This document shows positions 44,902-53,800 of a DNA stretch of 64,000 nucleotides, piece by piece. Under the pieces are notes generated by a model. That model had not been told where the DNA came from. It searched no databases and saw only the letters and a list, made by a program, of their open reading frames with translations. The first letter of the stretch is position 1, and every line of letters begins with the position of its first letter. The position numbers and the translations under genes are program-made. The DNA comes from Jannaschia sp. Os4 (GTDB lineage Bacteria > Pseudomonadota > Alphaproteobacteria > Rhodobacterales > Rhodobacteraceae), in the NCBI RefSeq assembly GCF_016820245.1, contig NZ_JAFCAR010000006.1:53847-117846 (forward strand), in the 5' to 3' direction.

Positions 44902-45522
44902 ATGCTCGGGGGGATCGACCCGGTCACGGGGGCCGTGTTCGCGGCCTTGGCGGCGCTCTCGGTGGCGGCCCTGACCGTGTGCCTGTTCAAGCTGATCCAG
45001 TTCCGCCGCCTCGGCGTCGGGCGCGAGGACCGCGCCGAGGCGATCCTCGACGCATGGCTCGGCGGGCGCCCCGACGAGGCGACCCGCGCCGCCCGGACCC
45101 GCGACGCGGTCGGGCCGCGCGTGCTTGAGGCGGTCCTCTCCGCCCTGACCGCCCGGCCCAACGACACCGCCTATGCCGAGGAGCTCGGGCGCACGGCGGC
45201 GATGGGCGAGATGGCCCTGCTGTCGCGCCGGATGCGGGTGCTGGAGGCGGTGGTGCAGGGCGCCCCGATGCTCGGCCTGCTCGGCACGGTGATCGGGATG
45301 ATCGACGCCTTCTCGACCCTGTCGCTGGCGCAGGGCGCCGTCGACCCCGCGCTGCTGGCGGGCGGCATCTGGACTGCGCTGACGACCACCGCCGCCGGGC
45401 TGGCCATCGCGCTCGCGACCTACTTCGTGGCGACGTGGCTGGAGGCCCGGATCGAGGGCGAGCGCCAGATGATCGAGGTGGCCGTCTCGACCGCGATCCA
45501 CGGTCGCGTCGCGTCCGCCTGA
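44902..45522 (+). CDS. MotA/TolQ/ExbB-family proton channel protein
   Basis: Membrane motor stator subunit of 206 residues with three helices: AVFAALAALSVAALTVCLF near the N-terminus, then the family-defining GAPMLGLLGTVIGMIDAF and WTALTTTAAGLAIALATYF. A cytoplasmic domain lies between helices one and two. With ExbD-type partners it would convert proton flow into movement or force on a periplasm-spanning partner. It is followed by two ExbD-like genes and a TonB-like gene, and so is not a lone TolQ. Confidence 0.92.
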   Translation: MLGGIDPVTGAVFAALAALSVAALTVCLFKLIQFRRLGVGREDRAEAILDAWLGGRPDEATRAARTRDAVGPRVLEAVLSALTARPNDTAYAEELGRTAAMGEMALLSRRMRVLEAVVQGAPMLGLLGTVIGMIDAFSTLSLAQGAVDPALLAGGIWTALTTTAAGLAIALATYFVATWLEARIEGERQMIEVAVSTAIHGRVASA

Positions 45523-45529
45523 CGGCCCG

Positions 45530-45976
45530 GTGGCCGCCTCCGCCCCTCCGGTTCGCGCGATCCTGCCGCCACGCGCGCCGCGCCGCTACCGCTTCGCGCT
45601 GACGCCCTTGGCGGACGCGATGTTCCAGTTGCTGATCTTCTTCATGCTGGCCTCGTCGCAGGTCCCCTACTCGCTGCTCACCCTCAAGCCCGGCACCCCC
45701 GCCGGCGCCGCCGCAGCCGCGCCGTCCGAGGCCCCCGCGCCGGTGGGCGAGACCGCGCTGTGGTCCATCGACAGCGGCGCGGTCGTGGCGGGCGGCCAGC
45801 GGTTCGGCTTCGACGCGCTGCCGGACCTCGCGGGCGCCCTCGTCGCGGCGGGGACCGAGCGGGTGGTGCTCGTGGCCCGCCCGACCGCGCGGGTGCAGGA
45901 CCTCGTCGCGGTGGCCGAGGCGCTGACCGGGGCGGGGATACCCTCGGTCGCCGTCACGCGGGCGGGCGCCCCGTGA
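45530..45976 (+). CDS. ExbD/TolR-like protein (with membrane Asp)
   Basis: Protein of 148 residues from a GTG start. The single helix LADAMFQLLIFFMLASS holds Asp29, the protonatable residue of ExbD/TolR/MotB proteins. The periplasmic part ends in a small alpha/beta domain (ERVVLVARPTARVQDLVAVAEA). It overlaps the next ExbD-like gene by four bases. Together with the ExbB-like protein it should form the proton path. Confidence 0.87.
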   Translation: MAASAPPVRAILPPRAPRRYRFALTPLADAMFQLLIFFMLASSQVPYSLLTLKPGTPAGAAAAAPSEAPAPVGETALWSIDSGAVVAGGQRFGFDALPDLAGALVAAGTERVVLVARPTARVQDLVAVAEALTGAGIPSVAVTRAGAP

Positions 45977-46380
45977 GCCGCCTGCTCCCCCCGCGCCGCA
46001 CGCCGCCGATCCTCGACGTCTCGCTGGCGATCGTGAACATCGTGCTGCTGCTGATCTTCTTCTTCCTCGCCACCGGGCGGCTGCTGAACCCCGTGGGGCC
46101 GGACATCGACCTGTCCGAGACCACCGACCTGCCGCTCGACATCCTGCCCTCGCCGATCCTCGTGGTGGCGCCGGACGGCGGCTGGCGCCTCGACGGGTCG
46201 CCCCTCGCGCCCGAACTGCTCGAGGCGGCCGTGGCCGGGTTCGAGGAGCCGCCGCGCCTGCACCTGCTGATCGACCGCGGCGCCCCGGCGGGCGCGCTGC
46301 TCGACGTGGTGGGGCGCCCCGAGCTGGAGCCGGTCGAGCTGCGCCTCGTGACGCTGCACCGCCGCGCGGTGGCGCGGTGA
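45973..46380 (+). CDS. Second ExbD-like protein, lacking the membrane Asp
   Basis: Protein of 135 residues from a GTG start. Its helix reads LAIVNIVLLLIFFFLATG, with Val21/Asn22 where the first ExbD has its essential Asp; the nearest Asp (Asp15) is seven residues earlier, near the membrane edge. The periplasmic domain (LLIDRGAPAGALLDVV) matches ExbD. It probably pairs with the upstream ExbD-like protein as an unequal dimer in which only one subunit carries protons. Its stop overlaps the TonB-like gene start. Confidence 0.82.
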   Translation: MSRLLPPRRTPPILDVSLAIVNIVLLLIFFFLATGRLLNPVGPDIDLSETTDLPLDILPSPILVVAPDGGWRLDGSPLAPELLEAAVAGFEEPPRLHLLIDRGAPAGALLDVVGRPELEPVELRLVTLHRRAVAR

Positions 46381-47618
46381 GCCGCCTCACGGGCCGCTCG
46401 GAGAGCGGGGGGCACTGGGCCGCCGCCTCCGCGCTGTCCTTCGGCGTCCACGCCCTCGGCCTCGCATGGGTGCTGGGGATCGTGCCCGACCTGTCGCCCG
46501 CGCCGCCCCCGCCGCCGCGCCAGACGGTCATCACGCTCGCCCCCGCGCTGGAGTTGCCGCCCGAGGCCGTGGACGCCGCAGCCCCGACCATGGGCGAGGC
46601 GGAGGCGCCCGCGCCGGAGACCGCCGCGACGGCGCCCGAGGCGGGGGCCCTCGCCCCCGCGGCGGCGGAGGCGGTGGCCCCCACCGCCGAGGTGCCGCGC
46701 CTCGCCGGGACCGAGGCCCCGACCGCGTCCGAGGCCGCGCCGCCCGCCCCCGCCGCGACCGCCGCCGTCCCCCGCGCCGCCATCGCCCCGGTGGAGTCGC
46801 TGGGGACCGCGGCGATCGCCTCGCTCGCCCCCGTGGCGCCGACGGCCGCCCCGGTCGGGGATCCCGCGCCGGCCCTGCCCTCCGTCGCGCCGCCCGCCGC
46901 ATCGGCCGGGGCGGCGGAGGTCGCCGTGCTGCCCAGTGCCCTGCCGCCGGCCCCGGCGCCCGCCGCCCCGGCCGCCCCCGCGCCCGCCGGGCCGCCGCCG
47001 GACCCCGCGCTGGTCGCCTTGATCGAGCGCATCCGCGCCCGGCTCGACGACGCCTGCCTCGTGGCCCTGCCGCGCCCGCAGGCCGACCCCCTCCCCCCCT
47101 TGGTCACGACGCTGACCGACCGGGACGCGACCGGGGCCGCCTTCGCCCGCGCCGTGCTGTCGGATCCGGGACTGCCGGTGGAGCACCGGGACCTGCTGGT
47201 CGACGCGCGGCAATGCCCGGCGCTGACCTTCCTGCGCGGCGCGGCGCGCTACCCGGCCTTCGCGCTGGACCTGTCGCTCGCGCGCTCGCAGCTGGCCTCG
47301 GGCGAGGTGCTGAACGGGCGGATCGACGGGGCGGCGGGGGCCTACACCTCGCTGCTGCTCGTGGACGACAACGGGGTGGTGCAGGACCTGCGACGCTTCC
47401 TGCGCTTCTCGGGCGGGCGCGCGGAGTTCTCGATCCCGATGACCCGCGACGGTGCCCCGCGCGAGACCCAGGCGCTGCTGATCGCGCTCGCCACGCCGGG
47501 GCGGCCCGACGCCGTCGCGCGACTGGCCGGACGGCTGGCCGAGGAGGTGTTCCCCGCCCTGTCCGCGCAGGTGGACGCGCGCGCGCGGCTCGCGGTGCAG
47601 GCGATCGATGTCCGCTAG
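46377..47618 (+). CDS. TonB/TolA-like envelope-spanning protein with kinase-shared C-terminal domain
   Basis: Protein of 413 residues from a GTG start. One N-terminal helix (SFGVHALGLAWVLGIVP) is followed by PAPPPPPRQ and a long Ala/Pro/Glu linker (about 55-215), as in TonB or TolA. The C-terminal domain (about 215-410) has ARQCPALTFLRG, LASGEVLNGRIDGAAG and LLLVDDNGVVQDL, which closely resemble the end of the convergent PpkA kinase. It should be driven by the ExbB/ExbD proteins and reach into the periplasm. Its TAG overlaps the PpkA TAG on the opposite strand. Confidence 0.78.
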   Translation: MSRLTGRSESGGHWAAASALSFGVHALGLAWVLGIVPDLSPAPPPPPRQTVITLAPALELPPEAVDAAAPTMGEAEAPAPETAATAPEAGALAPAAAEAVAPTAEVPRLAGTEAPTASEAAPPAPAATAAVPRAAIAPVESLGTAAIASLAPVAPTAAPVGDPAPALPSVAPPAASAGAAEVAVLPSALPPAPAPAAPAAPAPAGPPPDPALVALIERIRARLDDACLVALPRPQADPLPPLVTTLTDRDATGAAFARAVLSDPGLPVEHRDLLVDARQCPALTFLRGAARYPAFALDLSLARSQLASGEVLNGRIDGAAGAYTSLLLVDDNGVVQDLRRFLRFSGGRAEFSIPMTRDGAPRETQALLIALATPGRPDAVARLAGRLAEEVFPALSAQVDARARLAVQAIDVR

Positions 47619-49528
47619 GGCGTGAGCTCGAAGCGCGCGACCTGCGCCACCGCGCCGGCCTCCGACGCCTCGGGGAGCAGGCGGTCCGCGAGGGCGGCCA
47701 TGTCGGAGCCCGGCACCAAGGTCGCGGCGGCCACGAGCGGGTCGGGCGAGGCCAACGCGACGAGGAGTTGGGGCTGCGGCTCGGCCACCCCGGCGGCCGC
47801 GAGGGTGAAGGCGAACAGGAGGGAGCCGTCCGCCTGCGGCTCCAGCCGGGGCGAGAGGTCGTAGGTCTCGCCGTCGCTCGTCACCAGCAGGAGGGCCACG
47901 CCCCGCCCGCTCGCGCCGGAGACGCGACCGAGGACCGTCCCGCCCTGCGCCACCTCCGCCGCGTCGAGCACGAGGGCCGGGGCCGTCCCCCCGCGGCCCT
48001 GCAGGCCGCGCGCGACGGCGAGGGCCGGGCACTGCGCCGGGGCCACGCGCTGCCGCACGAGGGCGGGCGCCACGCCGAACGCCTCGCCATAGGCGTCCGC
48101 GAGGCCCGGCGCGGCACCCTCGCGGTCCGCGAACACCGCGATCCGGCCCGCATCCGCGCCGGCGGTGACGCGGGTGGCGTAGGCGCAGCCCGAGACCGCG
48201 CCGGCGAGGAAGCCCGCGCGCGTCGCCGCGTCGGGCGGCGGCGGGACGAAACCCGCGGGCGCGGGGTCCGGCGCCCCGCCGGGGTCGGGCGCGGCGACCT
48301 CCACCGGCGCGGCGGGCGCGGGGAGCGGCAGCCGGTCGCGCAGGAGCCACGCGCCCCCGCCGAGCGCGGCGAGCAGCGCCAGCAGCCCGATCCACGGCCC
48401 GGCCCGCCGGGCGGGTGCCCGCGCCGGGGCCGCCTCGGGCGGCGCGGTCGGCATCCGGAACGGCCCCTCGGTCGTGTCCGTGACCGGGGCGACCGGGCGA
48501 CCGAGGCCCGTGGTGCGGGGCGGGCCCGAGACCGGCGCCGGACGCGCCTGCCCCTGCGCCGCGCCGGGCGGCGTCGCGATGACCGTGCGGTCCGGCGCGG
48601 GCGGCGCGGTGACGCGGCCCGGGTCGTCGAGCAGGGCGGCCACCTCGCCCATGGAGGCGGGGCGCGCGGCGGGGTCGGGCTCCAGCATCCGGGCGATCAG
48701 CGGGCGCAGCCGCTCGGGGATTCCGTCGAGCGCCGGCACCCGCTCGCGGGCCATCACCGCGTCGGGGAAGGAGCGCCCCATGTCGAGCGCCTCGCCCCGC
48801 GCGGCGGCGGCCAGCAGCAGGCCGAGCCCGTAGATGTCCGTGCGCGGCCCGACCTGCCCCCCGTGCAGGCCCAGCTGCTCGGGGGCCACGTAGCGGTACT
48901 TGCCCGCGAACCGCCCGAAGAGGGTGGCCTCCGACTTGTCCTCGGCGGTGGCGATGCCGAAGTCGATCAGCGCGGCGCGCGCGACCTCGCCGTCGCGCAG
49001 CATCACGTTGTCGGGCGACAGGTCGCGGTGGACCACGCCCAAGGAGTGCGCCTTGCCCAGCCCGATGGCGAGGCGGCGGGCGAGCGTGACCACTTGGTCC
49101 AGCGGCAGCGGCCCCGACGCCTCCAGACGGTCGGCCAAGGGCTCGCCGTCGATGTACTGCATCACGAGGCAGTAGCGGTCGGACTCGCGGTGGTGGAAGC
49201 TGTCGAGGTAGCGGACGATCGCGTCGTCCGAGAGGTCGAACAGGATGCGCGCCTCGCGGCGGAACAGCCCGACGATGGCCTCGTCCGCCGACAGCTCGCG
49301 CAGGATCATCTTGATCGCCACGCGGTTGCCCGTGAACAGGTGCTCGCCCTCGTAGACCTCGCCCATCCCGCCCTCGCCGATCTGGCGGTCGATGCGGTAG
49401 TTGTCGTTCAGGACGGTGCCGACGGGCGAGGGCGCGGCGGGCCCCTCCGGCGCAGGGTCGGGCGTGGGCGCGCGCGGCGGCTCGGTCCGCTTCCCGGGCG
49501 GGCCCTCGGGATCCTCCGGACGGGTCAT
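47615..49528 (-). CDS. ppkA: Type VI-associated Ser/Thr protein kinase PpkA
   Basis: Hanks-type membrane kinase of 637 residues. The kinase domain (about 45-300) shows the G-loop IGEGGMGEVYEG, catalytic Lys73 (VAIKM), VVHRDLSPDNVML, IDFGIAT and YVAPEQLG. A linker carries the motif APDRTVIATPP (Thr315). A membrane helix (about 379-396) precedes a periplasmic sensor-like domain (about 435-637) shared with the neighbouring TonB-like protein (PAQCPALAVARG, LLLVTSDGETYDL). It overlaps pppA. It should phosphorylate a core component such as TssL so that the FHA protein can bind. Confidence 0.93.
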   Translation of the reverse strand: MTRPEDPEGPPGKRTEPPRAPTPDPAPEGPAAPSPVGTVLNDNYRIDRQIGEGGMGEVYEGEHLFTGNRVAIKMILRELSADEAIVGLFRREARILFDLSDDAIVRYLDSFHHRESDRYCLVMQYIDGEPLADRLEASGPLPLDQVVTLARRLAIGLGKAHSLGVVHRDLSPDNVMLRDGEVARAALIDFGIATAEDKSEATLFGRFAGKYRYVAPEQLGLHGGQVGPRTDIYGLGLLLAAAARGEALDMGRSFPDAVMARERVPALDGIPERLRPLIARMLEPDPAARPASMGEVAALLDDPGRVTAPPAPDRTVIATPPGAAQGQARPAPVSGPPRTTGLGRPVAPVTDTTEGPFRMPTAPPEAAPARAPARRAGPWIGLLALLAALGGGAWLLRDRLPLPAPAAPVEVAAPDPGGAPDPAPAGFVPPPPDAATRAGFLAGAVSGCAYATRVTAGADAGRIAVFADREGAAPGLADAYGEAFGVAPALVRQRVAPAQCPALAVARGLQGRGGTAPALVLDAAEVAQGGTVLGRVSGASGRGVALLLVTSDGETYDLSPRLEPQADGSLLFAFTLAAAGVAEPQPQLLVALASPDPLVAAATLVPGSDMAALADRLLPEASEAGAVAQVARFELTP

Positions 49529-50262
49529 TCGGCCGCGAGGTCGCGCGCCGCGCGCACCACGACGCAGGTGACGTTGTCCACCGCGCCCGCCGCCAAGGTC
49601 TCCTCGACCAGCGCCTCGCAGATCGCCTCCGCCGGGCCGCCGCCGCGCAGGCGCTCGGCCAAGGCGGCGTCGCCCACGTGCTCGGTCAGCCCGTCGGAGC
49701 AGAGCAGGAACAGGTCCCCCAGCGCGACCCGTCCGCGGGCCACATCGCAGGTCGGCGGGCCGGTCACGCCCACGGCGCGGGTGATGACGTTGCGCCGGGG
49801 CCACGTCGCGGCCTCCTCGGGACGCAGCGTGCCCGCGTCGATCAGGTCCTGCACCTCCGTGTGGTCCGTGCTGACCTGCGACAGGACGCCGTCGCGCATC
49901 CGGTAGAGGCGGCTGTCCCCAGCCCACGCGCAGGCGAACTCATCCTCGTGGACCATCAGCGCGACGACCGTCGCCCCCACGGTCCCGCCGAGCTGCGCGG
50001 CACGGGCGGCGATGGCGTGGTGCGCGCCCTCCAGCCGCTCCAGCACCCGCGCCTCCAGATCCTCCAGCGACGCGGCGAGGCCCACGGAGTCGAGCGCCGC
50101 GACGATGGCCCCGCTGGCATAGTCGCCGGCCGCATGGCCCCCCATGCCGTCGGCCACGGCGAAGAGCCCGAGGTCGGGGCGCGACAGGGCCGCGTCCTCG
50201 TTGTGGTCGCGCACCCGCCCGGTATCCGTGCGGAACGCGGCCTCGAACCGGTCAGCCTGCAT
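49525..50262 (-). CDS. pppA: Type VI-associated PP2C phosphatase PppA
   Basis: Metal-dependent Ser/Thr phosphatase of 245 residues. PP2C motifs are VRDHNEDAAL, LFAVADGMGGHAAGD, CAWAGDSRLYRM, LLCSDGLTEHV and AVDNVTCVVV, with all metal-binding Asp residues present. It would reverse PpkA phosphorylation and switch secretion off. It overlaps the upstream tagF gene by 11 bases and the downstream ppkA gene by four. In Agrobacterium, TagF and PppA are one fused protein as I recall; here they are separate but tightly linked. Confidence 0.94.
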   Translation of the reverse strand: MQADRFEAAFRTDTGRVRDHNEDAALSRPDLGLFAVADGMGGHAAGDYASGAIVAALDSVGLAASLEDLEARVLERLEGAHHAIAARAAQLGGTVGATVVALMVHEDEFACAWAGDSRLYRMRDGVLSQVSTDHTEVQDLIDAGTLRPEEAATWPRRNVITRAVGVTGPPTCDVARGRVALGDLFLLCSDGLTEHVGDAALAERLRGGGPAEAICEALVEETLAAGAVDNVTCVVVRAARDLAAE

Positions 50263-50899
50263 CGCCCCGCCCCGTCATCACCCATGCCAGCGCCCGCCCG
50301 TCCGGCAGCCCCGTCGCCGAGACCACCCGCGCGGCATCGCCGCCCGCCGTCCACCAGTAGCTGCGCGACTGTGTGGCGCGCGCCATGTCCTCCGCGGCGA
50401 TGTCGGACAGGAGGCCCGCCACGTCGCCGCTTCCGTTCATCGCCCAGAGCAGGTCCTCGACCGGCGGGGGGGCCGCGTCGCCCGGCACGGGCGCGTCCGG
50501 GTCCGCGCGCACCGCGTCCAAGGCCGCCTCGAGGGCGTCGAAGGCGGACTGATCCGCGTCGAGCGGCGGCGGCGCGATGGCGCCCGCGCCCCACGCGATC
50601 AGCGGGTAGCGGCGCCCCACCCTGTCGCGCGAGGGGGCCATGACGCCGGAACGCCCTTCGCCCAGCACGCCGCCGCCCAGCCAGAACCGCACCGGGCGGG
50701 CCGCGTCGAAGGCGTCGGCCCAAGCTTCGCCCGCCTCGGCGCGCCACGCCCCGAGCGCCCCGTCGAGCCAGTCCTGCATCGCCGCCTGCAACGGCTCCGC
50801 CACGCCGCGCGAGACGAAGTCGCCCAAGCCGGGATGCTTGCCGAACCAGCCGAACCGCAGCGCGTCGTCCACCGGGCTCAGTCCAGCGACTGCGGGCAT
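50252..50899 (-). CDS. tagF: Type VI accessory protein TagF
   Basis: Post-translational repressor of secretion, 215 residues. FGWFGKHPGLGDFVSRG near the N-terminus is the TagF hallmark, followed by WLDGALGAWRAE and GVMAPSRDRVGRRYPLIAW. The ATG at 50899 is preferred because GGGAG lies six bases upstream; it overlaps the end of tssM by 22 bases. TagF usually blocks assembly until the kinase pathway relieves it. Confidence 0.92.
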   Translation of the reverse strand: MPAVAGLSPVDDALRFGWFGKHPGLGDFVSRGVAEPLQAAMQDWLDGALGAWRAEAGEAWADAFDAARPVRFWLGGGVLGEGRSGVMAPSRDRVGRRYPLIAWGAGAIAPPPLDADQSAFDALEAALDAVRADPDAPVPGDAAPPPVEDLLWAMNGSGDVAGLLSDIAAEDMARATQSRSYWWTAGGDAARVVSATGLPDGRALAWVMTGRGDAG

Positions 50900-53800
50900 T
50901 CGAACTCCCGCAGCTCCGGCATGGTGAAGGGGTTGGCGATGGCGTTGATCGTGAAGTCGTAGGTGATGTTGCGCCCGCCGATGGTGAAGGTGGCCCGGGT
51001 CGTGTCGCCGTTGCGTGTCTTGCCCGTCGCCGCGTCCAGCAACTGCATGAAGGTCCACGCGCTGCCGGTGAAGCCGACGGTGGACGGACGCCCGAGGTCG
51101 GGCAGCAGCTGGATCGCGGTGGCCGAGCCGGTGCCCGGCCAGACCACCGTCTTGGGGATCTCGTAGCGCACGGTCGGCACGCGCTGGTCGTTCACGATCA
51201 GCACCGCGCTCTCGACGGTGACGTGGTTGTCCACCTGCTGGACGGAGATCTCCACCTCGGGCTTGGTGCCCCCGCCCGCGAAGAAGGCCTGCCGGATGCG
51301 CTCGGCCCGGTCGAACTGGCGCAGCGCGCCGGGCGACAGGCGGCCGGCCAGCGGGCCGTCCTCGCGCCAGCGCAGGCCCTCGGAGGTGCGCTCGGCATGG
51401 GGGGCGAGGAACTCGGTGTAGAAGCGGTCCATGTCCCCGTTCGGCCCGAAGAACCGCGCGAAGTTGTCGATCGACAGCGCCCGCGACGAGTCCGAGAACG
51501 GGTAGCTCGGCGCGATCGTGTCGCGGCAGAAGAAGGTGATCTGGTTGGCGAGGGCGCGGTTCATCGTCTCGATGTTCGCGTCCGTCGCGCCCTGCCGGAA
51601 ATCGGCCTCCGCCTCGTTGACGAGCGCGGCCACCTCCGTGGGCAGCTGGCTGTTGTAGCGGGTCAGCTCCGACAGGATCTGCGGCAGCAGGACAGCCGTC
51701 TGCTCCGGCGAGGAGCGCCCGGCCGCGAGCGCCGTCCAGACCGAGCCGAGGTTGCCGAGCACGGCGTCGATCGGCCGCTTGCCCGGCTCGCCCGACAGCA
51801 GGACGGACCAGTCCTCGTATTCCTCGGCGATCCGCTCGATCGGCGTGACGAGCCCGTCGCCGCCCCCGCCGGACGCGCCCGCGACGCCGATGCGCCCGCC
51901 GCCCCCGCCGGAGGTGGCCGCCTCCATCAGGATGCGCTGCACCCCGGTCGAGCGCGAGCGCACCCGCTGCAGCACTTGGCTGCCGACGTTGCCCGCGATC
52001 CCCTCGGCGTCGACCCCGCCGGCCAAGGCGTCCGGGGTGAGGCCCTCCAGCCCCTCCAGCTCGCGCGTGACCTGGGTCTCGGTGTCGACCGCGCGCACCA
52101 GCATCAGCAGCGGCGAGGAGATCTCGGAGGCCAAGAGCCCCAGCGTCTCGTAGCGCGGCGCATCGGCCACGAGGCTGTTGAGCGACAGGTTCCCGAGCAC
52201 CGCGTCCCACGCGGCCTTGTGACCCCGGCGGTAGCGGTCGAGCAGGGTGCGGTCGAGCGTCCCCATCCGGGCCTCGAACTCCTCGGAGGCGGCGTCCTCG
52301 CCCAAGACCCACTGGTCCGCGCGCAGCCGCTCGGCCACCTCGTCCAGCGACGGGTAGAAGTAGGCCCAGAACCCCTCGTAGGTGTAGAGCGCGGGCACCG
52401 TCAGGCGGGACAGGTCGGTGCCGTCGCGGGTGCTGAACACGCGGTCCGAGCCGCCGCCCGCCGCCGTCTCCAGCGACCAGTCCGGCAGGCCCGCGCTCGC
52501 CACGCCGTCCTCGATCAGCGCCCATGCCTGGTCCGCCGGGGTCAGGCGCGTGATGGCGCCCCGCGCCAGCGCGATGGTCGCCTCGTCGATCTCGACCAAG
52601 GGGTCGCGCACGTCGTCCAGCTCGAGCATCGCGCCGAGGTGGCGCATCAGCGCCTCGCGCGTGTCGAGCCCCGCCAGCCCGTCGTAGATGGCGCGCCACG
52701 TGTCCTCGAACCACGACAGGATGGCCCCGTCGTCCGTCCGCCCGCCCTGCGCGCCGAGCAGCATGTAGACCTTGAGCGCGCGGTAGATCTCCGTCGTGTC
52801 GCCCCGGCCGACGATCAGCGGCATCTCCTGCTCCAGCGACAGGATCAGGCGGGGGCGCAGCATCCGCTCCAGCGCGTCGGAGTAGGCCACCTCCGAGGCG
52901 TCCTCCAGCCGGTCCCGCTGCCCGAGGCCCAGCCCTTCCCAGACGGGGGAGTCCGCGTCCGTCCCGTAGCCCGCGGGCATCGCGCGCAGGTCGTCGAGGA
53001 TCGGCAGGATCGGCTCCAGCCGGGTGTCGTCGATGATCTGGCGGTCGATCTCCTCGCTGGCTTGGCGCGCGTAGGACGCGGCCTCGGCGCGCGCCACGTC
53101 CACGAGCGAGGCGTTCCGCCAGTAGGACCAGCCCATCCCCGCCAGCGCGGCGGCCGCCAGCACCGTGACGGCGGTGAAGCCCACGCCCCGCGCGACCGCC
53201 TGCCGCCGCACCGCGCGGCGGTCGTGGGAGACCCAGTCGCGCTCGGCGAAGATCACCTTCTCGAGGAGGTCGCGCAGGAAGAAGGACTTGCCCTTGCCGG
53301 ACATGAAGCCCGTCCCGAAGCCCGCCGCGCCGTCGTCGATCGCGCCCAGCACCTGGTCGATCGGCGTCCCCTCCTGCGTGCCGGAGGCGAAGTAGAATCC
53401 GCGCAGGATCGCGTTCGACGTGTAGCGCGTCGGCTCGAACACCCGGCGCAGGAAGTCGGACACCCCCTCGCGCAGCATCGCCATCTGGCCGGGCAGGCCG
53501 AAGATGGCGATCCGGCTGATGCCGTCGGGCTCCTCGTTGAGCCGGTCGATCACCTCCTCCGAGAGCCGCCCCACCAGGCGGTCGAACTCGGCGGGCACCG
53601 CCTCGTGGGTGAGCGCCTTGCGGTCCTTGGTCTGGAAGGTCGTGCCCCAGACCGCGTTTCTGCGCTGCAGCGAGAACGAGCCGAAATACTCCCGGAACCC
53701 CGCGACCAGGTCGGCCTTGGTGAAGAGGACGTAGACGGGGAAGTCGACCTTCAGCGTCTCGTGGATCTCGGCCAGCCGGGCGCGCACGGTCTCGGCGTGG

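Noticed and set aside
44902..47618. Ordinary tol-pal or tonB-exbBD locus
   Set aside because: There is no tolB, pal or ybgF, two ExbD-like genes occur, and the TonB-like C-terminal domain matches the neighbouring PpkA kinase, not TonB or TolA.
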